64,000 nucleotides of DNA, taken from positions 63,200 through 127,199 of the forward strand of contig JALCBY010000006.1 in assembly GCA_028066055.1 (NCBI GenBank), given 5' to 3'. Made by a program: the position numbers and the translations under genes. How positions within the stretch are numbered: the stretch's first letter is position 1; the number at the start of each line of letters is the position of its first letter. The notes under the pieces are model-generated. The model was not told the DNA's origin. It did no database searches and saw only the letters and a program-made list of their open reading frames with translations. Shown in pieces: positions 1 to 8,097 of this stretch. Source of the stretch: Hyphomicrobiaceae bacterium. Lineage in GTDB: Bacteria > Pseudomonadota > Alphaproteobacteria > Rhizobiales > Methyloligellaceae.

Positions 1-1
1 T

Positions 2-892
2 GCCGCGCTTGATGGGCGCAAGGCGCGGGCACGGGCGTGGTTCGAGGAACTGCGCGACACGATCTGCGACGCGTTCGAACAACTCGAAAAAGACATGACC
101 GGCGGACCGCTTTCCGACCGCGAGCCGGGCAAACTTGAAAGAACTCCATGGGAACGCACTGACCACACCGGGGCAAAAGGCGGCGGTGGTGTCATGTCGA
201 TGATGAAGGGACGTGTTTTCGAGAAGGTCGGCGTCCACACTTCGACCGTCCATGGCGAATTTGCACCTGAATTCCGGGCCCAGATTCCCGGCGCGGCGGA
301 GGATCCCCGCTTCTGGGCAAGTGGCGTCTCCCTCATTGCCCATATGCACAACCCGAACGTGCCGGCCGTTCACATGAACACCCGTTTCGTCGTGACCTCC
401 ACAAGCTGGTTCGGCGGTGGCGCAGACCTGACACCGGTCCTCGACGCGCGCCGCACGCAGGAGGACCCCGACACGAAGGATTTTCACGCGGCCATGAAGG
501 CAGCATGCGACCCGCATCCGATCGCCGATTATCAGCGTTACAAGGAATGGTGCGACGAATACTTTTTCCTCAAGCACCGTGACGAAATGCGCGGCATCGG
601 CGGCATTTTTTACGACTATTTGCACTCTGACGACGCGGACGGCGGATGGGAGGCGGATTTCGCCTTCACACAGGACGTCGGCCGAAAGTTCGTCGAAATT
701 TATCCTGAACTCGTCCGGCGCAATATGAACATGTTGTGGAGCGACAAAGATCGCGAGGAGCAACTCGTGCGGCGCGGTCAGTATGTCGAGTTCAATCTGC
801 TTTATGACCGCGGCACCGTGTTTGGCCTCAAAACCGGAGGGAATGTCGACTCGATCCTGTCGTCGATGCCTCCGGTTGTAAAATGGCCCTGA
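2..892 (+). CDS. hemF: Oxygen-dependent coproporphyrinogen III oxidase, 5' end outside window
   Basis: Cytosolic heme-pathway enzyme that decarboxylates coproporphyrinogen III to protoporphyrinogen IX using O2. The frame is open from the left edge, so the N-terminus is cut; 296 residues are visible against about 300 for the family, so little is missing. Family-typical segments are present in order: [35 protein letters not shown] and the C-terminal [17 protein letters not shown]. The ATG at 95 is internal: the upstream in-frame codons ([17 protein letters not shown]) belong to the conserved N-terminal helix. It is followed on the same strand by the DUF2853 gene 99 bp later. Confidence 0.95.
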   Translation, partial: AALDGRKARARAWFEELRDTICDAFEQLEKDMTGGPLSDREPGKLERTPWERTDHTGAKGGGGVMSMMKGRVFEKVGVHTSTVHGEFAPEFRAQIPGAAEDPRFWASGVSLIAHMHNPNVPAVHMNTRFVVTSTSWFGGGADLTPVLDARRTQEDPDTKDFHAAMKAACDPHPIADYQRYKEWCDEYFFLKHRDEMRGIGGIFYDYLHSDDADGGWEADFAFTQDVGRKFVEIYPELVRRNMNMLWSDKDREEQLVRRGQYVEFNLLYDRGTVFGLKTGGNVDSILSSMPPVVKWP

Positions 893-991
893 TCCAGGCG
901 AAGGTACGCAGATTGGTCGGTGCCATTCTTACGTTGTACAAATTTTAGACGTAGGCAGGCAGATCGAATTTTCACAGGGAGGGCAGCCGAC

Positions 992-1312
992 ATGTCCGAA
1001 TATCTTGCTGACGTGAAAAAATACTCATCTGGGGCCGATGAAGCCGCGGTCACCGGCATCGAGAATTATCTCGGAAAGGGAATTCTGTCGCAAAGAGACG
1101 CTTCGATGGTTGCGTGCTCGGATGCCGAAGAACTGAAGCGCATCCGCGAGAACTTCTGCAAGAAGAAACTCGGCCTTTCGCAAGGCGACGACGAAATCGA
1201 CGCGATCCTTCAGTCGGTCTGCGAGCAGATGAAGGCCGATAACTCGAAGTCGCGCGTCACATTCTATTATCTTGTGGCCGAAAAGACGGGCACGCTCGAC
1301 AAGGTGAGCTGA
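992..1312 (+). CDS. DUF2853 family small protein
   Basis: A 106-residue soluble, mostly helical protein of the DUF2853 family, which is common in alphaproteobacteria and has no assigned function. The ATG at 992 is chosen because a strong AGGGAGGG ribosome binding site lies just upstream; a longer in-frame extension to 920 has no such site. There is no signal peptide or membrane segment. It shows charged, helix-rich sequence (YLADVKKYSSGADEAAV at the N-terminus, FYYLVAEKTGTLDKVS at the C-terminus). It could be read from the hemF promoter. It ends 120 bp before the convergent bactofilin. Confidence 0.8.
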   Translation: MSEYLADVKKYSSGADEAAVTGIENYLGKGILSQRDASMVACSDAEELKRIRENFCKKKLGLSQGDDEIDAILQSVCEQMKADNSKSRVTFYYLVAEKTGTLDKVS

Positions 1313-1397
1313 GCAGAATTCCGAGCGAGCTTCAGCACGCTGCATAACGAGAAACGGGCACGCGCATGAACGCCGGCCCGTGCTGTTCGCTGATGTT

Positions 1398-1418
1398 TAC
1401 CGCTCAGCGCGGTATCTT
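1398..1418. terminator. Weak bidirectional terminator candidate between convergent genes
   Basis: A 6-bp perfect stem (TACCGC / GCGGTA) with a 5-nt loop is followed by TCTTT on the plus strand. It lies between the convergent DUF2853 and bactofilin genes, where a shared terminator would be expected. The stem and T-run are short, so this is only a candidate. Confidence 0.3.
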
Positions 1419-1432
1419 TGCCTGCACGTAAG

Positions 1433-1912
1433 CTAGCCCGTGGTCGCACCCGTGCCGCTGCCCGACCCCGAGCCACCGCTTGCGCCAAGCGGTTGCAGTT
1501 TATCCCCGGAGCCCTTTTCTGATTTTTCAGACTTGTCCGCCTTGCTTTCTTGTTTTTCGCCGCCGCTGGCTCGCTTGTTCTGTTCAGCGACCTGTCCGAG
1601 CGGATCGTTCACGCGCTGGGATGTACCGTCGAAATACGCCTCTTCATCGACGGAAAGCGCCTTGCATACCAGCTCGCCCTTTACCCTCGCCGATGATGTT
1701 AATGTCACCCGGATGCCGTGGATCTCGCCATCGACCGCTCCCCGCACGACGACCTTTTCCGCCGTTGCCTTGCCCTCGACCCGGGCATCTTCGGCAATCA
1801 GCAATGTCCGGCAGGTCACCTCGCCCTTGAGCGTTCCTTTGAGTTCGATGTCGCCCTGAGTTGTGACTTCGCCCTTTATGTGCAGATCGTCCGCAATTAC
1901 CGATTCAGACAT
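1433..1912 (-). CDS. Bactofilin (polymer-forming cytoskeletal protein), copy A
   Basis: Bactofilins form nucleotide-free beta-helical filaments that position cell-wall or envelope enzymes. Residues about 5-105 show the repeating beta-helix pattern of short hydrophobic strands split by glycines (IKGEVTTQGDIELKGTLKGEV, then further turns ending in YFDG). The C-terminal 50 residues are a low-complexity tail rich in Lys, Glu, Ser and Gly, likely disordered. The ATG at 1912 has GGGAGC about 10 nt upstream. It is divergent from a second bactofilin at 2331, with a 418-bp shared upstream region. Length and fold match the family. Confidence 0.9.
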   Translation of the reverse strand: MSESVIADDLHIKGEVTTQGDIELKGTLKGEVTCRTLLIAEDARVEGKATAEKVVVRGAVDGEIHGIRVTLTSSARVKGELVCKALSVDEEAYFDGTSQRVNDPLGQVAEQNKRASGGEKQESKADKSEKSEKGSGDKLQPLGASGGSGSGSGTGATTG

Positions 1913-2330
1913 ACATATTTGCTCCCGTTCATACGCTGCTTTTGTCCCCCGCTTCTTTTACGCAACGCTGGGGAAGTCGACTTCAGACATGCCTACAGTT
2001 TCGTTGGATACCCCCGCCGAATCTCTGCCGCACACTGAATGATAGCCCCGCGCGTTGCGCACAGCCATATATACCGACATGGCATCTCGGGGATCGGCCG
2101 AATCTGTGGACAAGTTTGGGGAAAACTTGGCGTGCCGTGCTTTTCGGGTGGTCGATTTTCACGCGCCCGCGCAACCACCAAATCCTGCAACGGCACGAAC
2201 ATTTACCCTTCGTTAACCAGACTTAACACAGTCTGAAATTAACGATTCGGCTGCTTGGGGCGAACTCGTACGGAATTCGGACATTGTCGGGGGACAATGG
2301 ACCATACTGAAACCAGAAGGATCAGGAAAA
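1913..2330. promoter_or_regulatory. Shared upstream region of two divergent bactofilin genes
   Basis: This 418-bp stretch has no convincing gene; the short frames in it lack ribosome sites and family features. It holds two inverted repeats: CAAGTTT-N5-AAACTTG at 2111-2129 and CAGACT-N6-AGTCTG at 2218-2235. The second overlaps a TTAA-rich patch (CGTTAACCAGACTTAAC). Promoters for both bactofilins must lie here. I cannot place a -10/-35 pair with confidence. Confidence 0.5.
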
Positions 2331-2738
2331 ATGGCTCCATCTATCATCGGTGAGGACCTTACCGTAACCGGTAACATCATTTCCAAGGGGGAAGTCCAGG
2401 TCGACGGCGACGTGCAGGGCGACGTGTTCTGCGCATCCCTCGTGATCGGGGACCGAGGTCGCGTCAGTGGTGCGGTTGTGGCCGAGGAAGTTACAATCCA
2501 TGGTCGTGTCGCCGGATCGGTCAACGCCCTTCAAGTCACGCTCGAATCAACATCGCACGTGGAAGGCGATATCTGCCACTCCGCACTCAAGCTCGAACAT
2601 GGTGCATTCTTCGAAGGACAGTCCCGCCGTTCCGATGACCCCCTGTCGCAGGCTGCGGCCGGACTTGAATCCCTCAAGCAAACTCCTGCCGCCAGCACCG
2701 GCAAGCTGCGCGCGGCGCGACTTGAAAGAGCGGCCTGA
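2331..2738 (+). CDS. Bactofilin, copy B
   Basis: A 135-residue bactofilin paralogous to the one at 1433-1912. It starts MAPSIIGEDLTVTGNI and keeps the same beta-helix register over residues 5-105, including the closing AFFEGQSRR segment that corresponds to YFDGTSQR in copy A. Its C-terminal tail is short, basic and alanine-rich, unlike the acidic/Lys-Ser tail of copy A. The two may therefore have different partners (inference). A GGA-containing site precedes the ATG. A clear intrinsic terminator follows at 2776. Confidence 0.9.
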   Translation: MAPSIIGEDLTVTGNIISKGEVQVDGDVQGDVFCASLVIGDRGRVSGAVVAEEVTIHGRVAGSVNALQVTLESTSHVEGDICHSALKLEHGAFFEGQSRRSDDPLSQAAAGLESLKQTPAASTGKLRAARLERAA

Positions 2739-2775
2739 CCAAAGGCAATAATTATTCAACCGAGTACTCTGCTCC

Positions 2776-2806
2776 GGCTCACTCCATGAGGGTGGGCCGT
2801 TTTTTT
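2776..2806 (+). terminator. Intrinsic terminator after bactofilin B
   Basis: A 9-bp stem (GGCTCACTC paired with GGGTGGGCC, two G-T wobbles) with a CATGA loop is followed directly by a run of seven T. It lies 37 bp after the bactofilin stop. Confidence 0.85.
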
Positions 2807-2906
2807 GCCATGCGTTGCCAAATTCCCACTGTGTTTATGCGAATGTCATCCGGATCGGGTCTAACCTGTCGCGCGTCGCATTGAGCCGCGCTAAAGTCCG
2901 CGTGAT

Positions 2907-3557
2907 ATGACTCTGAAGTTCGAAGTGTATTGGTCGATGCGCAGTCCATTCTGCTATCTCGCATTGGACCGCATACTCACCATTCGTAAGCAGTACGACG
3001 TGGAAGTGGATCTGCGCATCGTCTATCCGCTGGCGGTTCGCAGTCCGGACTTTTTCAAGACGGCGCCGACACATTACCGCACGTATCATTTGCGTGACTC
3101 GAACCGCGTCGCCGAATTTCTCAATATTCCCTACCGGCGACCGATACCCGACCCTGTCGTGCAAGACATGGAAACGCATGAGATCGCCGAGGAGCAACCC
3201 CATATCCACCAGCTCACGCGCCTCGCGGTGGCCGCGGCGCAAGCGGGCAAGGGTCTGGAGTTCCAGGACCAGGTCATGCGCCTGCTGTGGGACGGGCGCA
3301 CCAACAACTGGCACGAGGGCAATCATCTTGCCAATGCTATTTCGCGTGCCGGCCTCAACCCCGACGCCCTGAAGAAGGCAATTGAAATGAACCGTGAACG
3401 CTATGACGCCGCGATAGAGGAAAACCACGCTGCCCAAACCGCCGCAGGACATGGCGGTGTCCCGCTGTTTGTGTTTCTTGGCGAACCATTCTTCGGCCAG
3501 GACCGGATCGACATTCTGATGTGGCGCATGCGCCAGAGCGGACTGGCCTACCGTTAG
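2907..3557 (+). CDS. DsbA-fold protein of the 2-hydroxychromene-2-carboxylate isomerase / GST-kappa type
   Basis: A 216-residue cytosolic thioredoxin-fold protein with a helical insert, the size and layout of HCCA isomerase and GST kappa. The N-terminal strand EVYWSMRSPFCYLA carries the SP[YF] motif whose Ser (here S13) takes the place of the thioredoxin cysteine in HCCA isomerases. GGVPLFVF near residue 185 is the cis-proline loop, and FFGQDR follows as in relatives. HCCA isomerase acts in naphthalene breakdown, but most chromosomal members have unknown substrates and no naphthalene genes are nearby. Fold assignment is firm; substrate is unknown. Confidence 0.8.
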   Translation: MTLKFEVYWSMRSPFCYLALDRILTIRKQYDVEVDLRIVYPLAVRSPDFFKTAPTHYRTYHLRDSNRVAEFLNIPYRRPIPDPVVQDMETHEIAEEQPHIHQLTRLAVAAAQAGKGLEFQDQVMRLLWDGRTNNWHEGNHLANAISRAGLNPDALKKAIEMNRERYDAAIEENHAAQTAAGHGGVPLFVFLGEPFFGQDRIDILMWRMRQSGLAYR

Positions 3558-3698
3558 CCGACTTTATCTACAGCTTTGACCTCATCACGATTTGAACAAT
3601 GGCCAAATGTTGCGCATAATCAGGCGATTCTTGGACAGTGAGGCCGCTGGTGTAAGAGGAAGTGAGGGCTTCCGCATAACAACGTGGGACGCGTGACC

Positions 3699-4574
3699 AT
3701 GACAGCAGCTACCGCAACTGCCGATCGCCAAGCGCAGAAAATCGTCAAGCCATTTCAGGGAATGGTCGCATGGCCAAGTGTTGTACTGGCCTTTGCAATC
3801 ATTGGTTCATTTGCCCTCGTTTGCACTCTTGGAAGCCTCCGGATAATCCCTTTATGGGTAGGGCTGATCATCAACTCGCTTCTGCTTTACGCGATCCAGA
3901 CCCCGCTGCACGAAGCCTGCCACGGCAACATCGCCGGGCGCGACGGGCGCTGGATGTGGCTCAACCACCTGATCGGGTTCCTGTGCGGCGCCATATTGCT
4001 GCATGAATACAAAGCTTTCCGGCACATGCATCTCATGCATCACCGCGAAACCAACGACGACGAGCTGGATCCGGACCGCTGGGTCAAGGTCACCCACCCG
4101 GTCGCGGTGCTGATCCGTTGCCTTACGATCGTGCCCTTCTATCATCATTTCTTTTTCAAAAATATCGCGCTCAATCCGAAGGACCCGGCAAATTTCAAGG
4201 TTACGGCCCATGTGATTGCGGCCTACTGGGTGCTCTATTCCATTGCAATCTGGCTGACTTTTTTCGGGTACTGGCGCGAGGTACTGATGCTCTGGCTCCT
4301 GCCCCACTGGATCGGCAGCGCCATAATCATCTATTTCTTCGCCCATGTCCCGCACAAGCCGCACGACACGAAGGAACGCTATCGCAACACCAAGGTCTTC
4401 AAGGTGTCAGGGTCCTGGGCGCGGCTCGTCAATTGGGCGTATCTGTTCCAGAATTATCATCTTATCCACCACCTGTTTCCGCGCATTCCGTTTTACCTCT
4501 ATCCGGAAGCTTTCAAGGAGTTGCGTCCGGTGCTGGAGAAGCAAAATTCACGCATTCACGAATACGGGCACTAG
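3699..4574 (+). CDS. Membrane fatty acid desaturase family protein
   Basis: Integral membrane di-iron enzyme of the fatty acid desaturase/hydroxylase superfamily, 291 residues. All three histidine clusters are visible: HEACH (71-75), HMHLMHH (109-115) and HLIHH (254-258). Hydrophobic pairs lie at about 25-65, 90-105, 170-190 and 195-215. An ATG at 3699 is preferred over GTG at 3684, with GTGGGA 8 nt upstream. Relatives include acyl desaturases and carotenoid beta-ring hydroxylases/ketolases; I cannot separate these, and no carotenoid genes are in the window. It is followed by a DUF2269 protein 60 bp on. Confidence 0.85.
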   Translation: MTAATATADRQAQKIVKPFQGMVAWPSVVLAFAIIGSFALVCTLGSLRIIPLWVGLIINSLLLYAIQTPLHEACHGNIAGRDGRWMWLNHLIGFLCGAILLHEYKAFRHMHLMHHRETNDDELDPDRWVKVTHPVAVLIRCLTIVPFYHHFFFKNIALNPKDPANFKVTAHVIAAYWVLYSIAIWLTFFGYWREVLMLWLLPHWIGSAIIIYFFAHVPHKPHDTKERYRNTKVFKVSGSWARLVNWAYLFQNYHLIHHLFPRIPFYLYPEAFKELRPVLEKQNSRIHEYGH

Positions 4575-4634
4575 AAGTTACGCCGGCCCCACATCAGCCT
4601 GTCTTCACACACGCAGTCGCAGGACGCGCACATC

Positions 4635-5111
4635 GTGAGCCACCTGTTTTTGAAATGGGTCCACGTAGTCAGCGCCACCATACTCTTCGGCACGGGCATT
4701 GGGACCGCATTCTACATGCTCATGGCAAATCGCCGGGGCAACGTCTTGGAGATTTATTCAGCCGCACGGACAGCTGTCTTGGCTGACTATATTTTCACGG
4801 CCCCCGCCGTTGTCGTGCAACTGGCGACAGGGCTCCTGTTGGTCCAAAACCTTGGCTACAGCTTGTCGGACCCGTGGATTTTACTGTCACTTGCCTTGTA
4901 TTTTTTCGCCGGGGCGTGCTGGCTTCCGGTCGTCGTGCTGCAGATCAAGATGCGCGATATTGCAAAGACCGCGCTCGAAGCCGGCGAACCGCTTCCCGGT
5001 CATTTTCAAACGCTTGACCGCTGGTGGATCGCACTTGGCGCACTGGCGTTTCCCGCGATACTTGCCGTTCTGTATCTCATGGTGGTCAAACCGATTGTCT
5101 GGCAGCCTTAG
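4635..5111 (+). CDS. DUF2269 family membrane protein
   Basis: A 158-residue integral membrane protein with four predicted helices (about 5-28, 50-72, 80-102 and 132-153). It contains the WVHVVSATILFGTGIG opening typical of DUF2269, in which a His in helix 1 is conserved. Function is unknown; some relatives are described as putative heme or cation-related membrane proteins. The start is a GTG at 4635. The stop overlaps the stop of the convergent acyl-CoA dehydrogenase by 4 bp. It probably shares a transcript with the desaturase. Confidence 0.75.
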   Translation: MSHLFLKWVHVVSATILFGTGIGTAFYMLMANRRGNVLEIYSAARTAVLADYIFTAPAVVVQLATGLLLVQNLGYSLSDPWILLSLALYFFAGACWLPVVVLQIKMRDIAKTALEAGEPLPGHFQTLDRWWIALGALAFPAILAVLYLMVVKPIVWQP

Positions 5112-6295
5112 TAGGAGCGCGGCAACCCGAGCACATGCTGTGCGAGATAGCTCAGAATCAGGTTGGTCGAGATTGGCGCATTGCGTGACAGCCTCGCCTC
5201 GCGCCATTTGCGCTCGATGTCATATTCACAGGCAAAGGCAAATCCGCCGTGGCATGTGAAGCAAGCCTCGGCGAGTTCCCAGGCCGCTTCCGATGCCAGC
5301 ATGCGCGCCATGTTGGCCTCCGCTCCGCACTTCTGGCCGGCATCGAACATGGCGCACGCCTTGCGCACCATGAGATCGGCGGCTTCCAGATGCGCATAGC
5401 CGCGGGCAATGGGAAACTGGATGCCCTGGTTCTGCCCGATGGGACGTCCGAAGACATGGCGATCGTTTGAATAATTCACCGCCTTGTCGACGAAGTAACG
5501 GCCGTTGCCGATCGACTCCGCCGCAGTCAGGCAGCGCTCCGCGTTCATACCGTCGAGAATGTAGCGGAACCCCTTCCCCTCTTCGCCGACCAGTGCATCA
5601 CCGGGGATCGGTACATTGTCGAAGAACACCTCGCACGTGTTGTGATTGATCATCGCCTTGATGGGCGTGATCGTGCAGCCTTGTTTCTGCGCCTCCCGCA
5701 GGTCGACGAGGAAGGTGGAGATGCCGTCGGTGCGTTTTTCCACCTTGTCCGCGGGTGTCGTGCGGGCGAGTAGCAGCATGAGATCCGAGTGGGCCGCCCG
5801 GCTCGTCCACACCTTCTGGCCGTTGATGACGTAGCCGTTGCCGCGTTTTTCCGCGCGGGTCTTGAGTTGTGTCGTGTCCGAACCTGTCGTCGGCTCGGTC
5901 ACGGCAAAGGCCTGCAAACGAAGTTCGCCCTTGGCGATCTGCGGCAGATAGTGTGCCTTCTGCTCTTTCGATCCATGCCGCAGGATCGTGCCCATCGTAT
6001 ACATCTGCGCGTGGCCGGGACTGGCGTTGCATCCCGTCTCGTTGATTGTCTCCAGGATCACGCTGCCGCCGCGCACCGGAAGTCCGGATCCGCCATATTC
6101 CTCCGGGATCAGCGCGGCCAAGTAGCCCGCCGCGGTCAGGGCTTCGATGAACTCCGTCGGGTAACTCGAGTCTGCAGGCTCGTCTTCCAGTTTCTGCCAG
6201 TATTCGGCCGGAAAATCGGCGCACAAGGCACGCACCTGTTCGCGAATTTCCGCATAGTCCTCCTCGATCGGCATTTCCAGTTCGACGTCAGACAT
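5108..6295 (-). CDS. Acyl-CoA dehydrogenase
   Basis: FAD-dependent alpha,beta-dehydrogenation of an acyl-CoA, passing electrons to ETF. At 395 residues it has the standard length with N-terminal helical, middle beta (AFAVTEPTTGSDTTQLKT, then INGQKVWTSRA) and C-terminal helical domains. The C-terminus has CHGGFAFACEYDIERKWREAR. GGGGAGA lies just before the ATG at 6295. It is the last gene of a four-gene minus-strand set (CoA transferase, enoyl-CoA hydratase, HMG-CoA-lyase-like, this gene), which suggests oxidation of the CoA ester made by the transferase. Chain-length specificity cannot be read. Confidence 0.9.
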   Translation of the reverse strand: MSDVELEMPIEEDYAEIREQVRALCADFPAEYWQKLEDEPADSSYPTEFIEALTAAGYLAALIPEEYGGSGLPVRGGSVILETINETGCNASPGHAQMYTMGTILRHGSKEQKAHYLPQIAKGELRLQAFAVTEPTTGSDTTQLKTRAEKRGNGYVINGQKVWTSRAAHSDLMLLLARTTPADKVEKRTDGISTFLVDLREAQKQGCTITPIKAMINHNTCEVFFDNVPIPGDALVGEEGKGFRYILDGMNAERCLTAAESIGNGRYFVDKAVNYSNDRHVFGRPIGQNQGIQFPIARGYAHLEAADLMVRKACAMFDAGQKCGAEANMARMLASEAAWELAEACFTCHGGFAFACEYDIERKWREARLSRNAPISTNLILSYLAQHVLGLPRSY

Positions 6296-6335
6296 GCGCT
6301 CTCCCCGTCCCTGTTCTTGATTTCATCGTTGTCGG

Positions 6336-7277
6336 CTAAGCAGCGGTGGCTGGAACGAACCCCAGTGGCGGTCCTGCCTTGACGAAGGTGCCCTGCGTCG
6401 GCTCGCCCTTGAGATGTTTCTCCATCGACTCGCGAACCTCAAGGAGCGCATCGAGATCGATGCCTGTCCTGAGGCCCATGGCCTCGAGCATGAAGACAAG
6501 ATCCTCGGTCACGACATTGCCGCTGGCGCCCGGCGCGTACGGACACCCGCCAAGGCCACCGAGACAGGAATCCAGTTCACGCACGCCGGCTTCCAACGCG
6601 GCAAAGGCGTTCGCGAGGCCCATCCCGCGTGTATCGTGAAAATGCGCACCGACGGGCACATCCTTGCCGACGGTCCGGTACAGTTCCTCGAACAAGTCTT
6701 TCACCTGTTTGGGATTGGCGAAGCCGACCGTGTCGGCAACGTTCAACCGATCAGCGCCCAACTCAAGCAACTGTTCGGCGCGCTTCATCACATCGCGCAC
6801 CGGAACGGAGCCTGAAATGGTGCAGCCGAACGATGTGGCCAGACCTCCGGATATGACGGTCTTGCGGTCGGGATCGGCCTCGTTGCGGTATTCAACAATC
6901 TGCCGGAATCCTTCAAGCGACTCATCGACCGTCCGGTTGACGTTCGACTTGTTATGCGCCTCAGAAACCGACATGACGACGCCAACCTGATGCGCACCTG
7001 CCGTGATCGCATTTTGCGCCCCCTTGAGATTGGGGACCAGAGCGGAGACCGTCAGGCCCGGGATATCGATAGACTGCCTCACCACGTCGGCGCTGTCCGC
7101 CATCTGCGGCAATAGATCTGCACGCACAAAGGATCCAACCTGAATCTGCGGCACACCGGCAGCGGCGGCGGCACGAATCCAGTCGAGCTTGGCCTCGGTC
7201 GGGAAAACCGTTTCTATGCTCTGCAATCCGTCGCGCGGTCCAACTTCGTGCACCAGTATGTCGATACCCTCATGCAT
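6336..7277 (-). CDS. Hydroxymethylglutaryl-CoA lyase family enzyme
   Basis: A DRE-TIM metallolyase that cleaves HMG-CoA to acetyl-CoA and acetoacetate. It is 313 residues, matching bacterial MvaB-like lyases. The N-terminal EVGPRDGLQ supplies catalytic Arg and metal-binding Asp, and the C-terminal signature GGLGGCPYAPGASGNV carries the lyase cysteine. HFHDTRGMGLANA provides the metal-binding His. AAGGAGAGATGTA precedes the ATG. It lies between an enoyl-CoA hydratase and an acyl-CoA dehydrogenase, consistent with a leucine/3-methylglutaconyl-type or related branched dicarboxyl-CoA route. Related lyases act on other 3-hydroxyacyl-CoAs, so the exact substrate is inference. Confidence 0.88.
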   Translation of the reverse strand: MHEGIDILVHEVGPRDGLQSIETVFPTEAKLDWIRAAAAAGVPQIQVGSFVRADLLPQMADSADVVRQSIDIPGLTVSALVPNLKGAQNAITAGAHQVGVVMSVSEAHNKSNVNRTVDESLEGFRQIVEYRNEADPDRKTVISGGLATSFGCTISGSVPVRDVMKRAEQLLELGADRLNVADTVGFANPKQVKDLFEELYRTVGKDVPVGAHFHDTRGMGLANAFAALEAGVRELDSCLGGLGGCPYAPGASGNVVTEDLVFMLEAMGLRTGIDLDALLEVRESMEKHLKGEPTQGTFVKAGPPLGFVPATAA

Positions 7278-7288
7278 TACATCTCTCC

Positions 7289-8080
7289 TTAGCGCCCCTT
7301 GTATTGAGGCTTGCGCTTCTCGTTGAACGCCAGGATGCCTTCGCGCCGATCCTCGGTCGGCACCAGCCGGTTGTAGGCCTCAAGCTCGAACTGGAACCCG
7401 TTGAACCGGTCGACCTGGGTCGCCACGGAAATCGACCGCTTGGCGCGCATGACGGACTGAGGTGCGTTGCCGGCAATCTTACGGGCAGTTTCCATAACGT
7501 CATCGAGGAGTGCGTCGGGCTCGCAGAGCCTGTTGACGAGCCCCCACTGAAAGGCCTCTTCGGCACTGAACGGGCGGCCCGTCAAAATGATCTCCTTGGC
7601 CCGGCGTTCGCCGACCGCATGCGGCAGATTCTGCGTCCCCATGGCACCCGGCATGATGCCAAGCGTAACCTCGGTGAGTGCGAAGCGCGCATTGGTCGAC
7701 GCATAGGCAAAGTCGCACGTCAGAACCATTTCGCAGCCACCGGCGTAAGCGGGCCCATTGACTGCCGCGATAACCGGCACGGGACACATGCGCAACGCCA
7801 ACACGCCCTGTTCAAAGATGGCATGCTGTTGCTGCCACGCCTGATCGGTCATGCCTTTGCGTTCCTTCAGGTCGCCGCCCGCGCAGAACACCTTGCCACG
7901 ACCGGTGATCACGACACACCGCACATCCTCGGCATCGACATAAAGCCCCTCGAACAGATCTTTCTGCTCGCGCCCCATCTGCGTGTTTTTCGCGTTGGCG
8001 ACGTCTGGACGGTCGAGTGTAACGATCAGTATATGGTCATCAACCCGCTCGACATGCAGCGTCTCATAGTCCGTGCGCAT
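7289..8080 (-). CDS. Enoyl-CoA hydratase/isomerase family protein
   Basis: A 263-residue crotonase-fold enzyme, probably hydrating the enoyl-CoA produced by the neighbouring dehydrogenase. It shows the oxyanion-hole segments GRGKVFCAGGDL (residues about 55-67) and AAVNGPAYAGGCEM (about 105-118). NARFALTEVTLGIMPGAMGTQ is the second active-site loop. The ATG at 8080 is chosen over a TTG at 8101 because GGGAGAGA precedes it and the upstream CoA transferase ends at 8098. The catalytic acid at the usual second Glu position appears to be within TLGIMPG, so hydratase versus isomerase activity is open. Confidence 0.88.
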   Translation of the reverse strand: MRTDYETLHVERVDDHILIVTLDRPDVANAKNTQMGREQKDLFEGLYVDAEDVRCVVITGRGKVFCAGGDLKERKGMTDQAWQQQHAIFEQGVLALRMCPVPVIAAVNGPAYAGGCEMVLTCDFAYASTNARFALTEVTLGIMPGAMGTQNLPHAVGERRAKEIILTGRPFSAEEAFQWGLVNRLCEPDALLDDVMETARKIAGNAPQSVMRAKRSISVATQVDRFNGFQFELEAYNRLVPTEDRREGILAFNEKRKPQYKGR

Positions 8081-8097
8081 GGGCCATCTCTCCCTGC

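Noticed and set aside
2106-2129. TGTGGACAAG near an inverted repeat, resembling a DnaA box and possible origin
   Set aside because: A single box with a mismatch, no box cluster, no AT-rich unwinding region and no origin-linked genes.
2213-2226. TTAA-CCAGAC-TTAA resembling a CtrA site
   Set aside because: Spacing is 6 instead of 7 bp and there is no second supporting element.
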